Source: Pseudomonas alkylphenolica (GTDB lineage Bacteria; Pseudomonadota; Gammaproteobacteria; Pseudomonadales; Pseudomonadaceae). Taken from it: 64,000 nt of DNA. This document shows, piece after piece, positions 1 to 8,548 of the stretch. Position numbers and translations under genes: made by a program. The stretch lies in the NCBI RefSeq assembly GCF_016009175.1, contig NZ_JADUCM010000008.1:62001-126000 (forward strand), read 5' to 3'. Numbering within the stretch: position 1 is the stretch's first letter; every line of letters begins with the position of its first letter. A model generated the notes under the pieces. It ran no database searches, was not told the DNA's origin, and saw only the letters and a program-made list of their open reading frames with translations.

Positions 1-476
1 CCTGGCACTACGACAAGAATCTGGGTGGCTACACGTTGGGGCAGGGCGGCTATTACAGCCCGCAGCGTTACCTGTCGTTCGGTGTGCCGGTCAACTACGC
101 CTGGCGCAACGCCAGCTGGTCGGTCTACCTGGAGGGGTCGTTGAGTTATTCCTGGGCGCGCAGTGATGATGAGCGGGCGTTCCCGGTGTCGTCGGTCAAC
201 GACGATATCCTCGATCAGTACGGGCCGCTGCAAAGCAGCAACATTGATGAGTTGCGCACCGGCGACAATAACAACGGCGTGGGCTATCTGGCGCAGGCGC
301 TGGTTGAGCGGCGGCTGGATGATCACTGGGTGTTGGGCGGCGGGTTTACCCTGCAGCGCAGTGAGGACTATTCGCCGAACCGGGCGTTGTTGTACCTGCG
401 GTATAGCTTTGATCCGTGGCAGGGTAATTTGCCGTTGCCGGTCAATCCGCTCAAGCCTTATGCGGAGTATCGCTGA
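1..476 (+). CDS. bcsC: Cellulose synthase outer-membrane subunit BcsC, C-terminal fragment
   Basis: This is the C-terminal end of a BcsC-type protein, the TPR plus beta-barrel subunit that exports cellulose through the outer membrane. The reading frame is open from base 3 and the start lies outside the window. The visible 157 residues contain the barrel signature GQGGYYSPQRYLSFG and end in alternating aromatic/polar strands (LLYLRYSFDPW), as expected for the BcsC C-terminal domain. Other bcs/wss genes would lie upstream, outside the window. It ends 76 bases before an unrelated GNAT gene on the same strand. Confidence 0.88.
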   Translation, partial: WHYDKNLGGYTLGQGGYYSPQRYLSFGVPVNYAWRNASWSVYLEGSLSYSWARSDDERAFPVSSVNDDILDQYGPLQSSNIDELRTGDNNNGVGYLAQALVERRLDDHWVLGGGFTLQRSEDYSPNRALLYLRYSFDPWQGNLPLPVNPLKPYAEYR

Positions 477-552
477 GTTTTGGGTTGGGCTGTCAGTGAA
501 CGGAACCCCCGGGCTACCATGCAACCTCGCCAGGCCGACAGGAACTTGCTCC

Positions 553-1056
553 ATGCCCTTCAGTACCCGTATCGCCCAGCTTTCCGATGCCGATGCACTG
601 AGCGCCGTCGCCGAGCAGACCTTTGCCCTGGCCAGCCCACCCGACGCCTCAGTGCTGGCGCTGAATGCCTACATCGAAACGCAACTGCAGCCGGTGCATT
701 TTCGTCAGCACCTGAATTGCCCGAGCAAGCGCCTGCGGGTGCTGCAATGCGAGGGGCAGATTGTTGGCTATAGCTTGCTCGACAATGCACCGGACCCGCT
801 GGATATTGCCCAGGCCGAAGATCTGCCGGAGCTCAGCCGCTGCTATGTTTTGCCCGCGCAACATGGTGCAGGCGCCGCGCAACGCCTGCTTGAAGACACC
901 CTGGCACAGGTGCGTGGCGCCGTACGGCTGACCGTCAATGAGCAGAATGCCCGGGCCATCCGGTTTTACCAGCGCAATGGTTTTTGCAAGGTGGGGGAGG
1001 CGTTGTTCGTCTGCGGCCCGGAACTGCACCGCGACTGGGTGATGGTCAGGGGATGA
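553..1056 (+). CDS. GNAT family N-acetyltransferase
   Basis: A 167-residue GNAT acetyltransferase, expected to transfer an acetyl group from acetyl-CoA to an amine; the substrate is unknown. The central motif runs from LSRCYVLPAQHGAGAAQRLL, with the QHGAGA pyrophosphate-binding loop, to the C-terminal NARAIRFYQRNGF strand-helix typical of the family. The open frame extends upstream, but the ATG at 553 gives a normal GNAT N-terminus (MPFSTRIAQLSDAD). It converges on pitA with a 20-base gap, so there is no operon link to pitA. Confidence 0.8.
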   Translation: MPFSTRIAQLSDADALSAVAEQTFALASPPDASVLALNAYIETQLQPVHFRQHLNCPSKRLRVLQCEGQIVGYSLLDNAPDPLDIAQAEDLPELSRCYVLPAQHGAGAAQRLLEDTLAQVRGAVRLTVNEQNARAIRFYQRNGFCKVGEALFVCGPELHRDWVMVRG

Positions 1057-1076
1057 GGCATTAGCCCCAACCCCGG

Positions 1077-2693
1077 TCAGAACACGTGGCGCAACAGCCA
1101 GTACAAGCTGCCGGACATCAGAATCGCTGCAGGCAGCGTCAACACCCAGGCCATGGCCAGGTTGGCAATGGTGCGCATCTGCAGGCCTGAGCCATTGGCA
1201 ACCATGGTCCCGGCCACCCCGGAAGACAGCACATGGGTAGTTGAAACCGGCAGGCCGTACATGTCCGCCACACCGATGGTGCACATTGCCACCACCTCAG
1301 CCGAGGCGCCCTGAGCGTAGGTCAGGTGGGTTTTGCCGATTTTCTCACCGACCGTGACCACGATGCGCCGCCAGCCGACCATGGTCCCCAGCCCCAGGGC
1401 GATGGCCACGGAGATCTTGACCCACAGCGGAATGTAGCGCGTGGCGTCGTCAAGCTGATGCTTGAACAACTGCACCTTGGCCTGGGTGTCGGTATCGAAC
1501 ACCACCAGGTGGTGCTTGTCGATCAGGCGAATGGTCTCGCTGGTCAGGTACATGTCGTTGCGCACGTTGGCCATGGCTTCGGCAGGGACTTTGTTCAGCG
1601 AGCCGTAGCCTTTGACTTCGCTGCCGATGGCGCCGGTCAGGGCGGCCAGGGCCGGTACCAGTTGCGGGCTGGCGGCCGGTTGCCGGATGAATTCGGTCAG
1701 GGTCTGCCTGGGGTCGGCGCTGACCAGTTCCGGGGCGCCGCGTTGCAGGGCCTGCTGGGTGACTTCGGCCACGGCGGCAAATTGCAGCGACTGTTCAGCC
1801 GGCATGGTGCGGTTCAGGGCATAGGCCATGGGCAGGGTGCCGACCAGGATCAGCATGATCAGGCCCATGCCTTTTTGACCGTCGTTGGAGCCGTGGGCAA
1901 ACGACACCCCGGTGCAGGTCAGGATCAGCACACCACGAATCCACCAGGGCGGCGGGGTGTTGCCGACCGGGGCCTGGTACAGGTCACGACGTTTGACCAA
2001 ATGGCGCAAGGCCAACAGCAGCAGGGCTGCACAGGCAAACCCGACCAGCGGCGACAGCAGCAACGAATAGCCGACTTTGCTGGCCTGGGTCCAGTCCACC
2101 CCGCTGGTGCCATCGCGGCCATGCATCAACGCATTGGCGACGCCGACGCCGATGATCGAGCCAATCAGGGTGTGGGAAGAAGAAGCGGGCAAGCCCAGCC
2201 ACCAGGTGCCGAGGTTCCAGATGATCGCCGACAGCAGCAGGGCGAAGACCATGGCAAAGCCTGCCGAGGACCCGACTTTGAGCATCAGCTCTACCGGCAG
2301 CAGGGCAATGATGCCGAAGGCGACAGCGCCGCTGGACAGCAGCACACCGAGGAAGTTGAAAAAGCCGGACCAGACCACTGCCACCGAGGCGGGCAGGGAG
2401 TGGGTATAGATCACCGTTGCCACGGCGTTGGCCGTGTCGTGAAAACCATTGACGAACTCGAACCCGAGGGCGATCACCAACGCCACACCCAATAACAGGA
2501 ACGGCGTCCAGGTGGTGACCACAGTGCCACTGGCATCGATGTCGTGGGCAAGGCTCCATGCCGTGAAAAGCAGACCGGCCAGCAACAGGCCAAAGAACAG
2601 GATCAAGGTGGTGCGGCTGGGCTTGTGGTTCAAGCGCGGCCTTGCATCGGGTGTGGCCAGCGGGGTACCGCTGGCCAACGGCTGGGTAGTCAT
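1077..2693 (-). CDS. pitA: PiT family inorganic phosphate transporter
   Basis: A 538-residue Pho4/PiT family permease for low-affinity, proton-coupled uptake of phosphate as metal-phosphate. It has many membrane segments. Both copies of the family's inverted signature are visible: GFEFVNGFHDTANAVATVIYT near residue 80 and a second GVSFAHGSNDGQKGMG near residue 265. A hydrophilic loop of about 120 residues (roughly 300-420) separates the two halves, and the C-terminal repeat carries GLPVSTTHVLSSGV. The length fits PitA. It is a single gene, divergent from the DUF488 gene across about 110 bases that should hold both promoters. Confidence 0.9.
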   Translation of the reverse strand: MTTQPLASGTPLATPDARPRLNHKPSRTTLILFFGLLLAGLLFTAWSLAHDIDASGTVVTTWTPFLLLGVALVIALGFEFVNGFHDTANAVATVIYTHSLPASVAVVWSGFFNFLGVLLSSGAVAFGIIALLPVELMLKVGSSAGFAMVFALLLSAIIWNLGTWWLGLPASSSHTLIGSIIGVGVANALMHGRDGTSGVDWTQASKVGYSLLLSPLVGFACAALLLLALRHLVKRRDLYQAPVGNTPPPWWIRGVLILTCTGVSFAHGSNDGQKGMGLIMLILVGTLPMAYALNRTMPAEQSLQFAAVAEVTQQALQRGAPELVSADPRQTLTEFIRQPAASPQLVPALAALTGAIGSEVKGYGSLNKVPAEAMANVRNDMYLTSETIRLIDKHHLVVFDTDTQAKVQLFKHQLDDATRYIPLWVKISVAIALGLGTMVGWRRIVVTVGEKIGKTHLTYAQGASAEVVAMCTIGVADMYGLPVSTTHVLSSGVAGTMVANGSGLQMRTIANLAMAWVLTLPAAILMSGSLYWLLRHVF

Positions 2694-2805
2694 GATGACT
2701 CCGGGTTGCGTTACCTCAGGCGCTCAGGATAGAAAAATCGAGTGGCACGATCGTGACCTCGATCAATGAAAGATCTAGTCTAGGAGACAAGCTGACGAGG
2801 TGCCG

Positions 2806-3204
2806 ATGATTTATTGCAAACGCGTCTACGATCCTTTTGCAGCTGCAGATGGCCAGCGTGTGCTGGTTGATCGGCTGTGGCCGCGTAACGTGCGCAAGGA
2901 ACAATTGCAGGCACTTTGGCTGCCTGAAGTCGCGCCTTCGACGCTGTTGCGCCGTGCTTTTCATGCGGGTGACGTGGACTTTGAAGGCTTTGCCGATCGG
3001 TACCGCCAGGAGCTTGCGGCGCAGCCTGCGCATTGGTGGGGGCTGTTGGGCATGGCCGGGCAGGGTGACCTGACGTTGTTGTATGCCGGCAAGGACACCA
3101 CCCACAACAATGCCCGGGTGTTGGCCCAGTGGCTGGAAGATGAACTGGACAAGCAGGGGCCGGTGAGTTCGCCAGTGTGTTATGCCGGAGAAGTCAAAAC
3201 CTGA
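2806..3204 (+). CDS. DUF488 family protein
   Basis: A 132-residue protein with the DUF488 opening MIYCKRVYDPF, followed by RVLVDRLWPRNVRKEQL and ending in a TLLYAGKDTTHNNARVLAQWL core. The family is widespread and its biochemical role is not established. The ATG at 2806 is chosen because GAGG sits 5 bases upstream and family members begin at this methionine; a GTG at 2800 is the alternative. A REP cluster follows immediately. Confidence 0.8.
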   Translation: MIYCKRVYDPFAAADGQRVLVDRLWPRNVRKEQLQALWLPEVAPSTLLRRAFHAGDVDFEGFADRYRQELAAQPAHWWGLLGMAGQGDLTLLYAGKDTTHNNARVLAQWLEDELDKQGPVSSPVCYAGEVKT

Positions 3205-3232
3205 GTGGGAGACCTGCGGGAGCTGGTGGAGT

Positions 3233-3411
3233 ACCTGTGGGAGCTGGCGTTAGCCGGCGATGGGCTGCACCGCAGCCCCACGGTCAGATCTGACAACTCA
3301 GCACTGCGGCCGCTGCGCGCCCGATCGCAGGCTACGCCAGCTCCCACATTGATCTGTGGAGACCTGTCAGATCTGGCTGAGCCCATCGCCGGCAAGCCCG
3401 GCTCCTACATG
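3233..3411. repeat. REP/BIME palindromic repeat cluster (three units)
   Basis: Three copies of the Pseudomonas REP-type palindrome lie between two genes. Unit 1 is on the plus strand at about 3233-3262 (core GGAGCTGGCGTTAGCCGGCG). Unit 2 is inverted at about 3321-3350 (GCAGGCTACGCCAGCTCCCA). Unit 3 is inverted and more degenerate at about 3378-3411 (CATCGCCGGCAAGCCCGGCT). Units 1 and 2 form a convergent pair. Such elements are mobilised by REP-associated transposases and often end transcripts or bind gyrase. Confidence 0.75.
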
Positions 3412-3434
3412 CCTACCCTACAGAATGTGAATCC

Positions 3435-3917
3435 ATGGCCGTGCAACTGACCCCCGCGACTGACCAGCACTGCACCTTCGCCCGCGACCTGACCCGCCGC
3501 GCCATGCTGCGCTATTACCATGAATTCGATCTGCTCTGGATCGAAGAAGCCTTCGACCAGGCCTGGAGCTGGCGCGAACAGTGGTTGATTGTCGAGGATG
3601 ACCAACTGCTCGGTTTCTGCAGCCTGAGCCAGGACCGTCTGGCCCTGTATATCCGCGAGCTGCACCTGATCGAGAGCGCCCGCGGCCAGGGCATCGGCAC
3701 CCAGGTGCTGGAACTGTTGGCCCGCTGGGCGGCCGAGCGGCGCCTGCCGCTGATGCGCCTGACGGTGTTCAAGAGTAACCCGGCGCAGGTCCTTTACCGG
3801 CGCCAGGGGTTCGATGCCGTGGGTGAGGATGAGTGCTTCATGCGGATGCAGCGCGTTATTGACTGGCGCGCTGCAGGCACAGCAGCGGCGCCGGCGCCGC
3901 CCGGGTCGCCTGGTTGA
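3435..3917 (+). CDS. GNAT family N-acetyltransferase
   Basis: A 160-residue GNAT acetyltransferase of unknown substrate. The acetyl-CoA loop is visible in LIESARGQGIGTQVLELLARW (RGQGIG at about residues 83-88), followed by MRLTVFKSNPAQVLYRRQGFDAVGE, a standard GNAT end. The last 20 or so residues are rich in Ala, Pro and Gly and lie antisense over the 3' end of the convergent algG, so the tail is probably not part of the fold. The stop at 3917 lies 62 bases inside algG, which may mark the edge of the alginate cluster. Confidence 0.8.
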   Translation: MAVQLTPATDQHCTFARDLTRRAMLRYYHEFDLLWIEEAFDQAWSWREQWLIVEDDQLLGFCSLSQDRLALYIRELHLIESARGQGIGTQVLELLARWAAERRLPLMRLTVFKSNPAQVLYRRQGFDAVGEDECFMRMQRVIDWRAAGTAAAPAPPGSPG

Positions 3918-5355
3918 CCCGAACCACACAGCCTTGGCGCTGGGTCGCATCGAGCAGTGGCCCCTGCAGGGCCAGCCAGTCGCCGATCAACAGGTTCTGC
4001 AACAACGCCTTGCCTTCGAACTGATTCGGGCCGATGACCGCCTGTTGCATCCCTTCGACCCGCACCACGGCCTTGCCGGCTTTCCCCAGGGTATTGCCGC
4101 TGAGCGTTAGCGGCCCGGCCAGCGGCGTCGCATTGCGCAAGCTGACGGCGTATTCCGGTGTGTTGCCGATGCGGTTGTTGATCAGTGTGGCGCTGCTGAC
4201 TTCGCTGGCATCCACGGCGCTGCCCTGACTGTTGCCGATCAGGTTGTCTTCGATCAGCAGCGGTGCTTGCGCAGTGGCCGCCAGGTTGCGCAGCTGCAGG
4301 CCGTTGCCACGGCTGTCGCCGATCAGGTTGCCCTTGAGCAGCAGGGCGCCACGCTGGTCGCTGATTTCAATCGCTGCCTTGTTGGCCCCGAGGATCAGGT
4401 TGCGCTCGACCCGCGCCACGGTCTGCCCGCGCAGGCGAATACCGCTGTTGTTGTCGATGCCGCGCAGCTGGTTGTTCACCAGGTTGACCTGGCTGTCGCG
4501 CACATCGATGGCGTATTGCTGGGACTGCTCGAAGCGGCTGTCTTTGATTTGCGCCTGGCTGTGTTGCAGCTCTACCGCGCTGGACAGGTCGGTGAACCGG
4601 CTGTCGCGCACAATCAGCGTGGCTTTGGGGGGGGCGGGTGCCTGCTGGCTGCTAAGGGCGGTACTCAGGCCACGGGACAGGTTGGCGTTGTAGCCGAGAC
4701 GTTCCAGGGTCGAGCCAACAATCTGGGTGTGGCTACCCGCCCAGGCCACCACGAAGGGGCGCCAGGCACGGTCGGTACTGCCGGGCTTGTCACCGGCCAC
4801 ACTCTCCAGGCGCGACTGGTTCAGGCCCAGCCAGCCCTGATTGATCAGTGCGGTACCCGAGTAGCTGTACAGGTAGAGGCTGGTGCCTTCGAGCACCAGC
4901 CCGGCGTCATTGCCGATCACCAGCGGGTAGCTGAGCAGGTAGCCATCCTTATAAGGCTTGAGGATCCGTGGGTTGCCAAGGGCATCGTGCAACTGTGCCA
5001 AGGTAATGCTGCCGCCACGAATCAGTACCGCCTGCGGGTGGTGCGCCTGGTAGCCGGCAATGGCGCGGAACAGCCCGTTGTTGACGAACGGTTCGAACGG
5101 CCAGCTGCCGGCTTGCGATGAAAACATCGGTTGCAGGGCGACGCTGGCACGGCCTGCCGGGCGTGGGCGTTCCGGGAGTTGCAGCTGCACGGCCCGGTCG
5201 ACCTGGTGCTGCAGCTGTTGCAGTTGCAGCTGATGCTCGCTGTAGCTGATTGCCGTCATCGACGGCTGCAGCGGCAGGCCCGGGCTGGCAGCGTGGGCCG
5301 CGCCAGCGATGAACAGGGCTGCGAGGCCACAAAGGGAAAAGGGGCGCATGGCCAT
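3856..5355 (-). CDS. algG: AlgG-like right-handed beta-helix protein lacking the epimerase DPHD motif
   Basis: A 499-residue secreted protein with a signal peptide (cleavage near AAHAAS, about residue 23) and, from about residue 230, parallel beta-helix repeats (IDNNSGIRL, NSQGSAVDAS, NTPEYAVSLRN). Its N-terminal half resembles AlgG, the periplasmic mannuronan C5-epimerase. It is somewhat shorter than AlgG proteins of about 540 residues. At the place where AlgG carries YGIDPHD this protein reads YAIDVRD (D284-V285-R286-D287), with no histidine in the 15 residues before it. Epimerase activity is therefore doubtful. AlgG also has a scaffold role that does not need catalysis (family knowledge). 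Here it is the last gene of the operon, 17 bases after algL, instead of following algE. Confidence 0.78.
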   Translation of the reverse strand: MAMRPFSLCGLAALFIAGAAHAASPGLPLQPSMTAISYSEHQLQLQQLQHQVDRAVQLQLPERPRPAGRASVALQPMFSSQAGSWPFEPFVNNGLFRAIAGYQAHHPQAVLIRGGSITLAQLHDALGNPRILKPYKDGYLLSYPLVIGNDAGLVLEGTSLYLYSYSGTALINQGWLGLNQSRLESVAGDKPGSTDRAWRPFVVAWAGSHTQIVGSTLERLGYNANLSRGLSTALSSQQAPAPPKATLIVRDSRFTDLSSAVELQHSQAQIKDSRFEQSQQYAIDVRDSQVNLVNNQLRGIDNNSGIRLRGQTVARVERNLILGANKAAIEISDQRGALLLKGNLIGDSRGNGLQLRNLAATAQAPLLIEDNLIGNSQGSAVDASEVSSATLINNRIGNTPEYAVSLRNATPLAGPLTLSGNTLGKAGKAVVRVEGMQQAVIGPNQFEGKALLQNLLIGDWLALQGPLLDATQRQGCVVRVNQATRAAPAPLLCLQRASQ

Positions 5356-5372
5356 GGCGGTTCGTCCTTGGG

Positions 5373-6488
5373 TTACGGCAATGGGGGATACAGCGGCTTG
5401 ATCGGGCCGCCAATCTGGCTGTAGTTGTCGACGTCGCCGTCTTCGCTGTCATACAGCTGGCGCGCCAGGCGGTTGTCCGGGGCACGCTGGAGGAAGGGGA
5501 TCAGCCAGGCCAGTTTGTACGGGGCCACGGCAATCTGCGACTGGCCCTTGAGCTCGGGCAGGTTGTCGGGGTCGAGAATGCTGCGTGCGGCGAAGTTGCC
5601 GAGCAGTTCCAGGGTGTGCTGGTCGTCGTCGCTCCACGGCAGGCCGTTGGCACGCGCCGACTCGGCCAGCAACACCAGCGGCACCAGCGCGTACTGGCTG
5701 TAGGTCGCGGCCAGCTTGCCGCGGGCCACTTCCAGCGGCAGGTAGGCATAGCTGCCGTCGCTGCCCTTGACGGCTTGCTGCAGGCCAAGGCGCAGGTTGC
5801 CGTCGGCCCACTGGATGAAGTCGTCGCGCTGAATCAGCATGCCGGTGGCAGCCACCGCCCAGGCGGCCCAGTAGTCATGGTTGTTGAACCAGGCAAAGCC
5901 TTGTGCCCGGCGCGGTTGGTACTCGGCGATGATGCGTTCGCCCAACTGCCGGAACCAGTCTTTTTGCTGCGCCGACAGCTGCAGCTTGCCGTCGCTGGCG
6001 GCCTGGGTCATCAGCAAGGCCGAGGCCATGGCGGCCACCGCCCACTTGCGCGCCGCCATGCCGGTGCTGCTGGCATCGGGGTTGAGCAGGGCGCCGGCTT
6101 GCGCCCACTGCTGCAGCCACTGGTCCTGGCAGGCCAGCGCCATGTTGGCTTGCTGGGGCGACTTGGCCCGCTGGAAGCGCTTGCTGGCATAGATCAGACC
6201 ACCGATGAACTGCTTGACCTGCTTGCCGATTTTTTCGCTGTCGGCATCGGGCTGGCTGCGCAGCGTTGATTTGCTCGCATCGCGCTGGTCGTACTTGCTC
6301 TGCATCTGCAAGCTGCCGGTGTAGGGTTCAGGCGCTTGCTGGCTGCACTGCAGGGTGCGGTAGTCGGCGATCATCGCCGACTGCGCGGTGGCCCGTGGCG
6401 GCCAGATCGAACTGGCCGCCAGGCTGTGACTCAGCTGCAGGCTGGCGCACAGGCCCAGGGCCAGTGCGCTCCAGGTTTTTACAGGCAT
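5373..6488 (-). CDS. algL: Periplasmic alginate lyase AlgL
   Basis: A 371-residue polysaccharide lyase family 5 protein that cleaves mannuronate-rich alginate in the periplasm and clears polymer that fails to be exported. A signal peptide ends near residue 25 (SLAAS). The catalytic block is intact: NNHDYWAAW with Asn202-Asn203-His204, then YLPLEVARGK with the substrate-binding Arg, and a Tyr in the following TYSQYAL. It overlaps algX by 10 bases and sits between algX and algG, so it is co-translated with the export complex. Confidence 0.88.
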   Translation of the reverse strand: MPVKTWSALALGLCASLQLSHSLAASSIWPPRATAQSAMIADYRTLQCSQQAPEPYTGSLQMQSKYDQRDASKSTLRSQPDADSEKIGKQVKQFIGGLIYASKRFQRAKSPQQANMALACQDQWLQQWAQAGALLNPDASSTGMAARKWAVAAMASALLMTQAASDGKLQLSAQQKDWFRQLGERIIAEYQPRRAQGFAWFNNHDYWAAWAVAATGMLIQRDDFIQWADGNLRLGLQQAVKGSDGSYAYLPLEVARGKLAATYSQYALVPLVLLAESARANGLPWSDDDQHTLELLGNFAARSILDPDNLPELKGQSQIAVAPYKLAWLIPFLQRAPDNRLARQLYDSEDGDVDNYSQIGGPIKPLYPPLP

Positions 6489-7876
6489 AGTCGGGTTTCC
6501 ACCTGGGTGGCAGCGCTGCCGGGCTGGGTCGGCTCCATGAACACCGCCAACAGGTTGGCCCCGGCAAATTCCTTGGCGCGACTGAGCTCCAGGTAATACT
6601 GGCCGCCGGTTACCACCGCTTCACGGCGGAACCAGACCTTGTCACGGGCACCGTTGTCGTAATAGACGATCACGTAGAAGTCCTTGACGTTCTTGTCGCT
6701 GATGCGGATGTCGAGGAAGCCACCGTTGACGTTCTTGCGCGCGTCACCCGCATTGCTGAGCAGCTCGATGCGTTCGTTGACCTTCAGTGCCGGGCGCTGC
6801 AAACGGTTGGCCATGACTTCGGTGGACACCGGGCAGCCGCCTTTGACTGCCGGGATCAACTGGCGGTACATCAGGTCGGAGTCCAGCTGGTAGTTGGCCG
6901 GCAGCTCCCAGATGATCAGCTTGGGTGGTGCCTTGGGCTTGTAGTTCTCCGACAGCAGGTACTCGAGCAGCGAGCCGTCCTGGCCGACGCCGGGCAGGGC
7001 GTAGTTGAGGATGTCGACGTCCAGGTACTGCTTGAGGTAGCCGTCGAAGTTGAACTGCTTGCTCTCGTCTTCACGGGCGGCGGCGTTACTGTCGCCAACC
7101 AGAATCACCTGCGGGTCCGGCGCCTCGTCGAACAGGGCATCGGCGCCCTGGTCCTGCGGGATGGTCTGGAAACCGCGCACATACTGGAAACCGTAGTTGT
7201 TGCCGCAGATGTAGCTCAGCGCCAGGTTCAGCGTGCCGTCCTTGGGCACCATCACGCCGGGTTCGGTGCGGTACTGCTTTTTATCCAGTGCGGCATAGAA
7301 CGGCTGGCGGCGCACCTCGTCGGCCAGCAGGCGGGCGGTGGCTTCGGCACCGGCTGGCGTCCAGTGGTGGTCGCGGCGGAAGAAGAACTCACCCTTGGGC
7401 GGTGTGTGCACCAGCTGCATCATCGGCGCCACCACGGCGCCGCCGCTACGCAATTGCTTCAGGTAGGCGTCGAGGTTGCCGCTGGCGCGGGCAAAATCGA
7501 AGCCGTGCAGTTTGTCGGCATACAGTTTGTCGCGGTGCATCAGGCCACGGGTCGGCTGGATGGCCATCGCCACCTGGATGCCCTGGCGATGGAAGGTATC
7601 CATCAGGCGCTTGAACTCGGGGCGCATGGGCGCCGGGATGCCAAAATCGTTGGTCAGGTCGACGGCCGAGCGGAACAGCCAGCGGTCCTTGCCCGGGACG
7701 ATTTCGCGCATCAGCTTCATGCGGCCTTCGGTGTACTGCTGAGGATCGCTCAGGGCGGTACAGGTCAGGCACTCCAGCCCCTTGCACGTGGCGGGCGGGG
7801 CAGTGTCGGCTGCCGCGCCGTGCACGCTGAACAGCGTGCTGGCGGCGGCAAGGCCAAGGGCGAAAAGACTCTTCAT
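6479..7876 (-). CDS. algX: Alginate O-acetyltransferase AlgX
   Basis: A 465-residue periplasmic SGNH-like acetyltransferase with a C-terminal carbohydrate-binding module; in the alginate system it transfers acetyl groups to the polymer during export. A signal peptide (MKSLFALGLAAAS) is followed by CKGLECLTC. The catalytic Asp-His pair lies in FRRDHHWTPAG and the serine in ILVGDSNAA. The CBM-like end runs from about residue 335. A GTG at 7888 would overlap the algF stop in a GTGA quartet; ATG 7876 is preferred because it gives a clean signal peptide. Confidence 0.87.
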   Translation of the reverse strand: MKSLFALGLAAASTLFSVHGAAADTAPPATCKGLECLTCTALSDPQQYTEGRMKLMREIVPGKDRWLFRSAVDLTNDFGIPAPMRPEFKRLMDTFHRQGIQVAMAIQPTRGLMHRDKLYADKLHGFDFARASGNLDAYLKQLRSGGAVVAPMMQLVHTPPKGEFFFRRDHHWTPAGAEATARLLADEVRRQPFYAALDKKQYRTEPGVMVPKDGTLNLALSYICGNNYGFQYVRGFQTIPQDQGADALFDEAPDPQVILVGDSNAAAREDESKQFNFDGYLKQYLDVDILNYALPGVGQDGSLLEYLLSENYKPKAPPKLIIWELPANYQLDSDLMYRQLIPAVKGGCPVSTEVMANRLQRPALKVNERIELLSNAGDARKNVNGGFLDIRISDKNVKDFYVIVYYDNGARDKVWFRREAVVTGGQYYLELSRAKEFAGANLLAVFMEPTQPGSAATQVETRLCL

Positions 7877-7884
7877 GGTGCCAC

Positions 7885-8529
7885 TCACTCGCTCGGGTCG
7901 ATGCTGTTGGCCAGGCTCATGCTGCGATAGCCGGCGCCCTGGGGCAGCAGCACGTAGCTGTAGGAGCGGCCTTTCTTGAGGAACAGTTCGTCGAACTGGG
8001 CGACTTTCTGCTGATCGTCATAGGCGGCAAAGCCGATCTTGATTTCGTTGACCAGGCGGCTGCCGGTCTGGTCCTTGCCGAGGGTGTCGACCACCACACT
8101 CTTGCCGTCGACGGTTTTCAGCGCGACCTTGGCCGGGGTCAGGTTGTAGAACGCAACCTGGGCTTTTTTCGGCTCGTTGATGTACTTGTCGGCGATCAGG
8201 GTCAGCGTGTTGCCGTCATAGACCACGGTGCTGGCGGCGTTGGCGGTGAGCCGCGGTTCGATGGCCTTGCTGCCGACGGCGATCTTGTGGGCGCCGGCCG
8301 GGGTGAAGCGGTAGCCACTCAGTTGGCCGGCAGCGACGCGCTGCGGGTTGACCTTGCCGCTCAGGGTCACGTCGATGTTGCTGTCGGACAGGTTCAGCAC
8401 CCGCACAAAGGCGGAGTCGGCGGGCGCCACGGCGTCGTACAGGTCGGCATTGCCTTCGGCGGCCATGCCTTGGGTGCTGACCAGCAACAGGGTACTGGCG
8501 GTGAGCAGGTGCTTGAGCGAACGGTGCAT
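7885..8529 (-). CDS. algF: Alginate O-acetylation accessory protein AlgF
   Basis: A 214-residue periplasmic protein of the AlgF family, required with AlgI and AlgJ for acetylation of the polymer. It has a signal peptide ending at about residue 23 (TQGMAAEGN), followed by two beta-rich domains (VRVLNLSDSNIDVTLSG near residue 43; VAFYNLTPAKVALKTVDG near residue 125). AAGGAG lies 6 bases before the ATG. It follows algJ by 19 bases and leads into algX, whereas in canonical operons algF is followed by algA. Confidence 0.88.
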   Translation of the reverse strand: MHRSLKHLLTASTLLLVSTQGMAAEGNADLYDAVAPADSAFVRVLNLSDSNIDVTLSGKVNPQRVAAGQLSGYRFTPAGAHKIAVGSKAIEPRLTANAASTVVYDGNTLTLIADKYINEPKKAQVAFYNLTPAKVALKTVDGKSVVVDTLGKDQTGSRLVNEIKIGFAAYDDQQKVAQFDELFLKKGRSYSYVLLPQGAGYRSMSLANSIDPSE

Positions 8530-8548
8530 GGTGATCTCCTTGAAATTG

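Noticed and set aside
163..552. Upstream extension of the GNAT frame into bcsC
   Set aside because: It overlaps the bcsC 3' end in another frame and is Arg/Cys/Trp-rich noise; the GNAT fold begins at 553.
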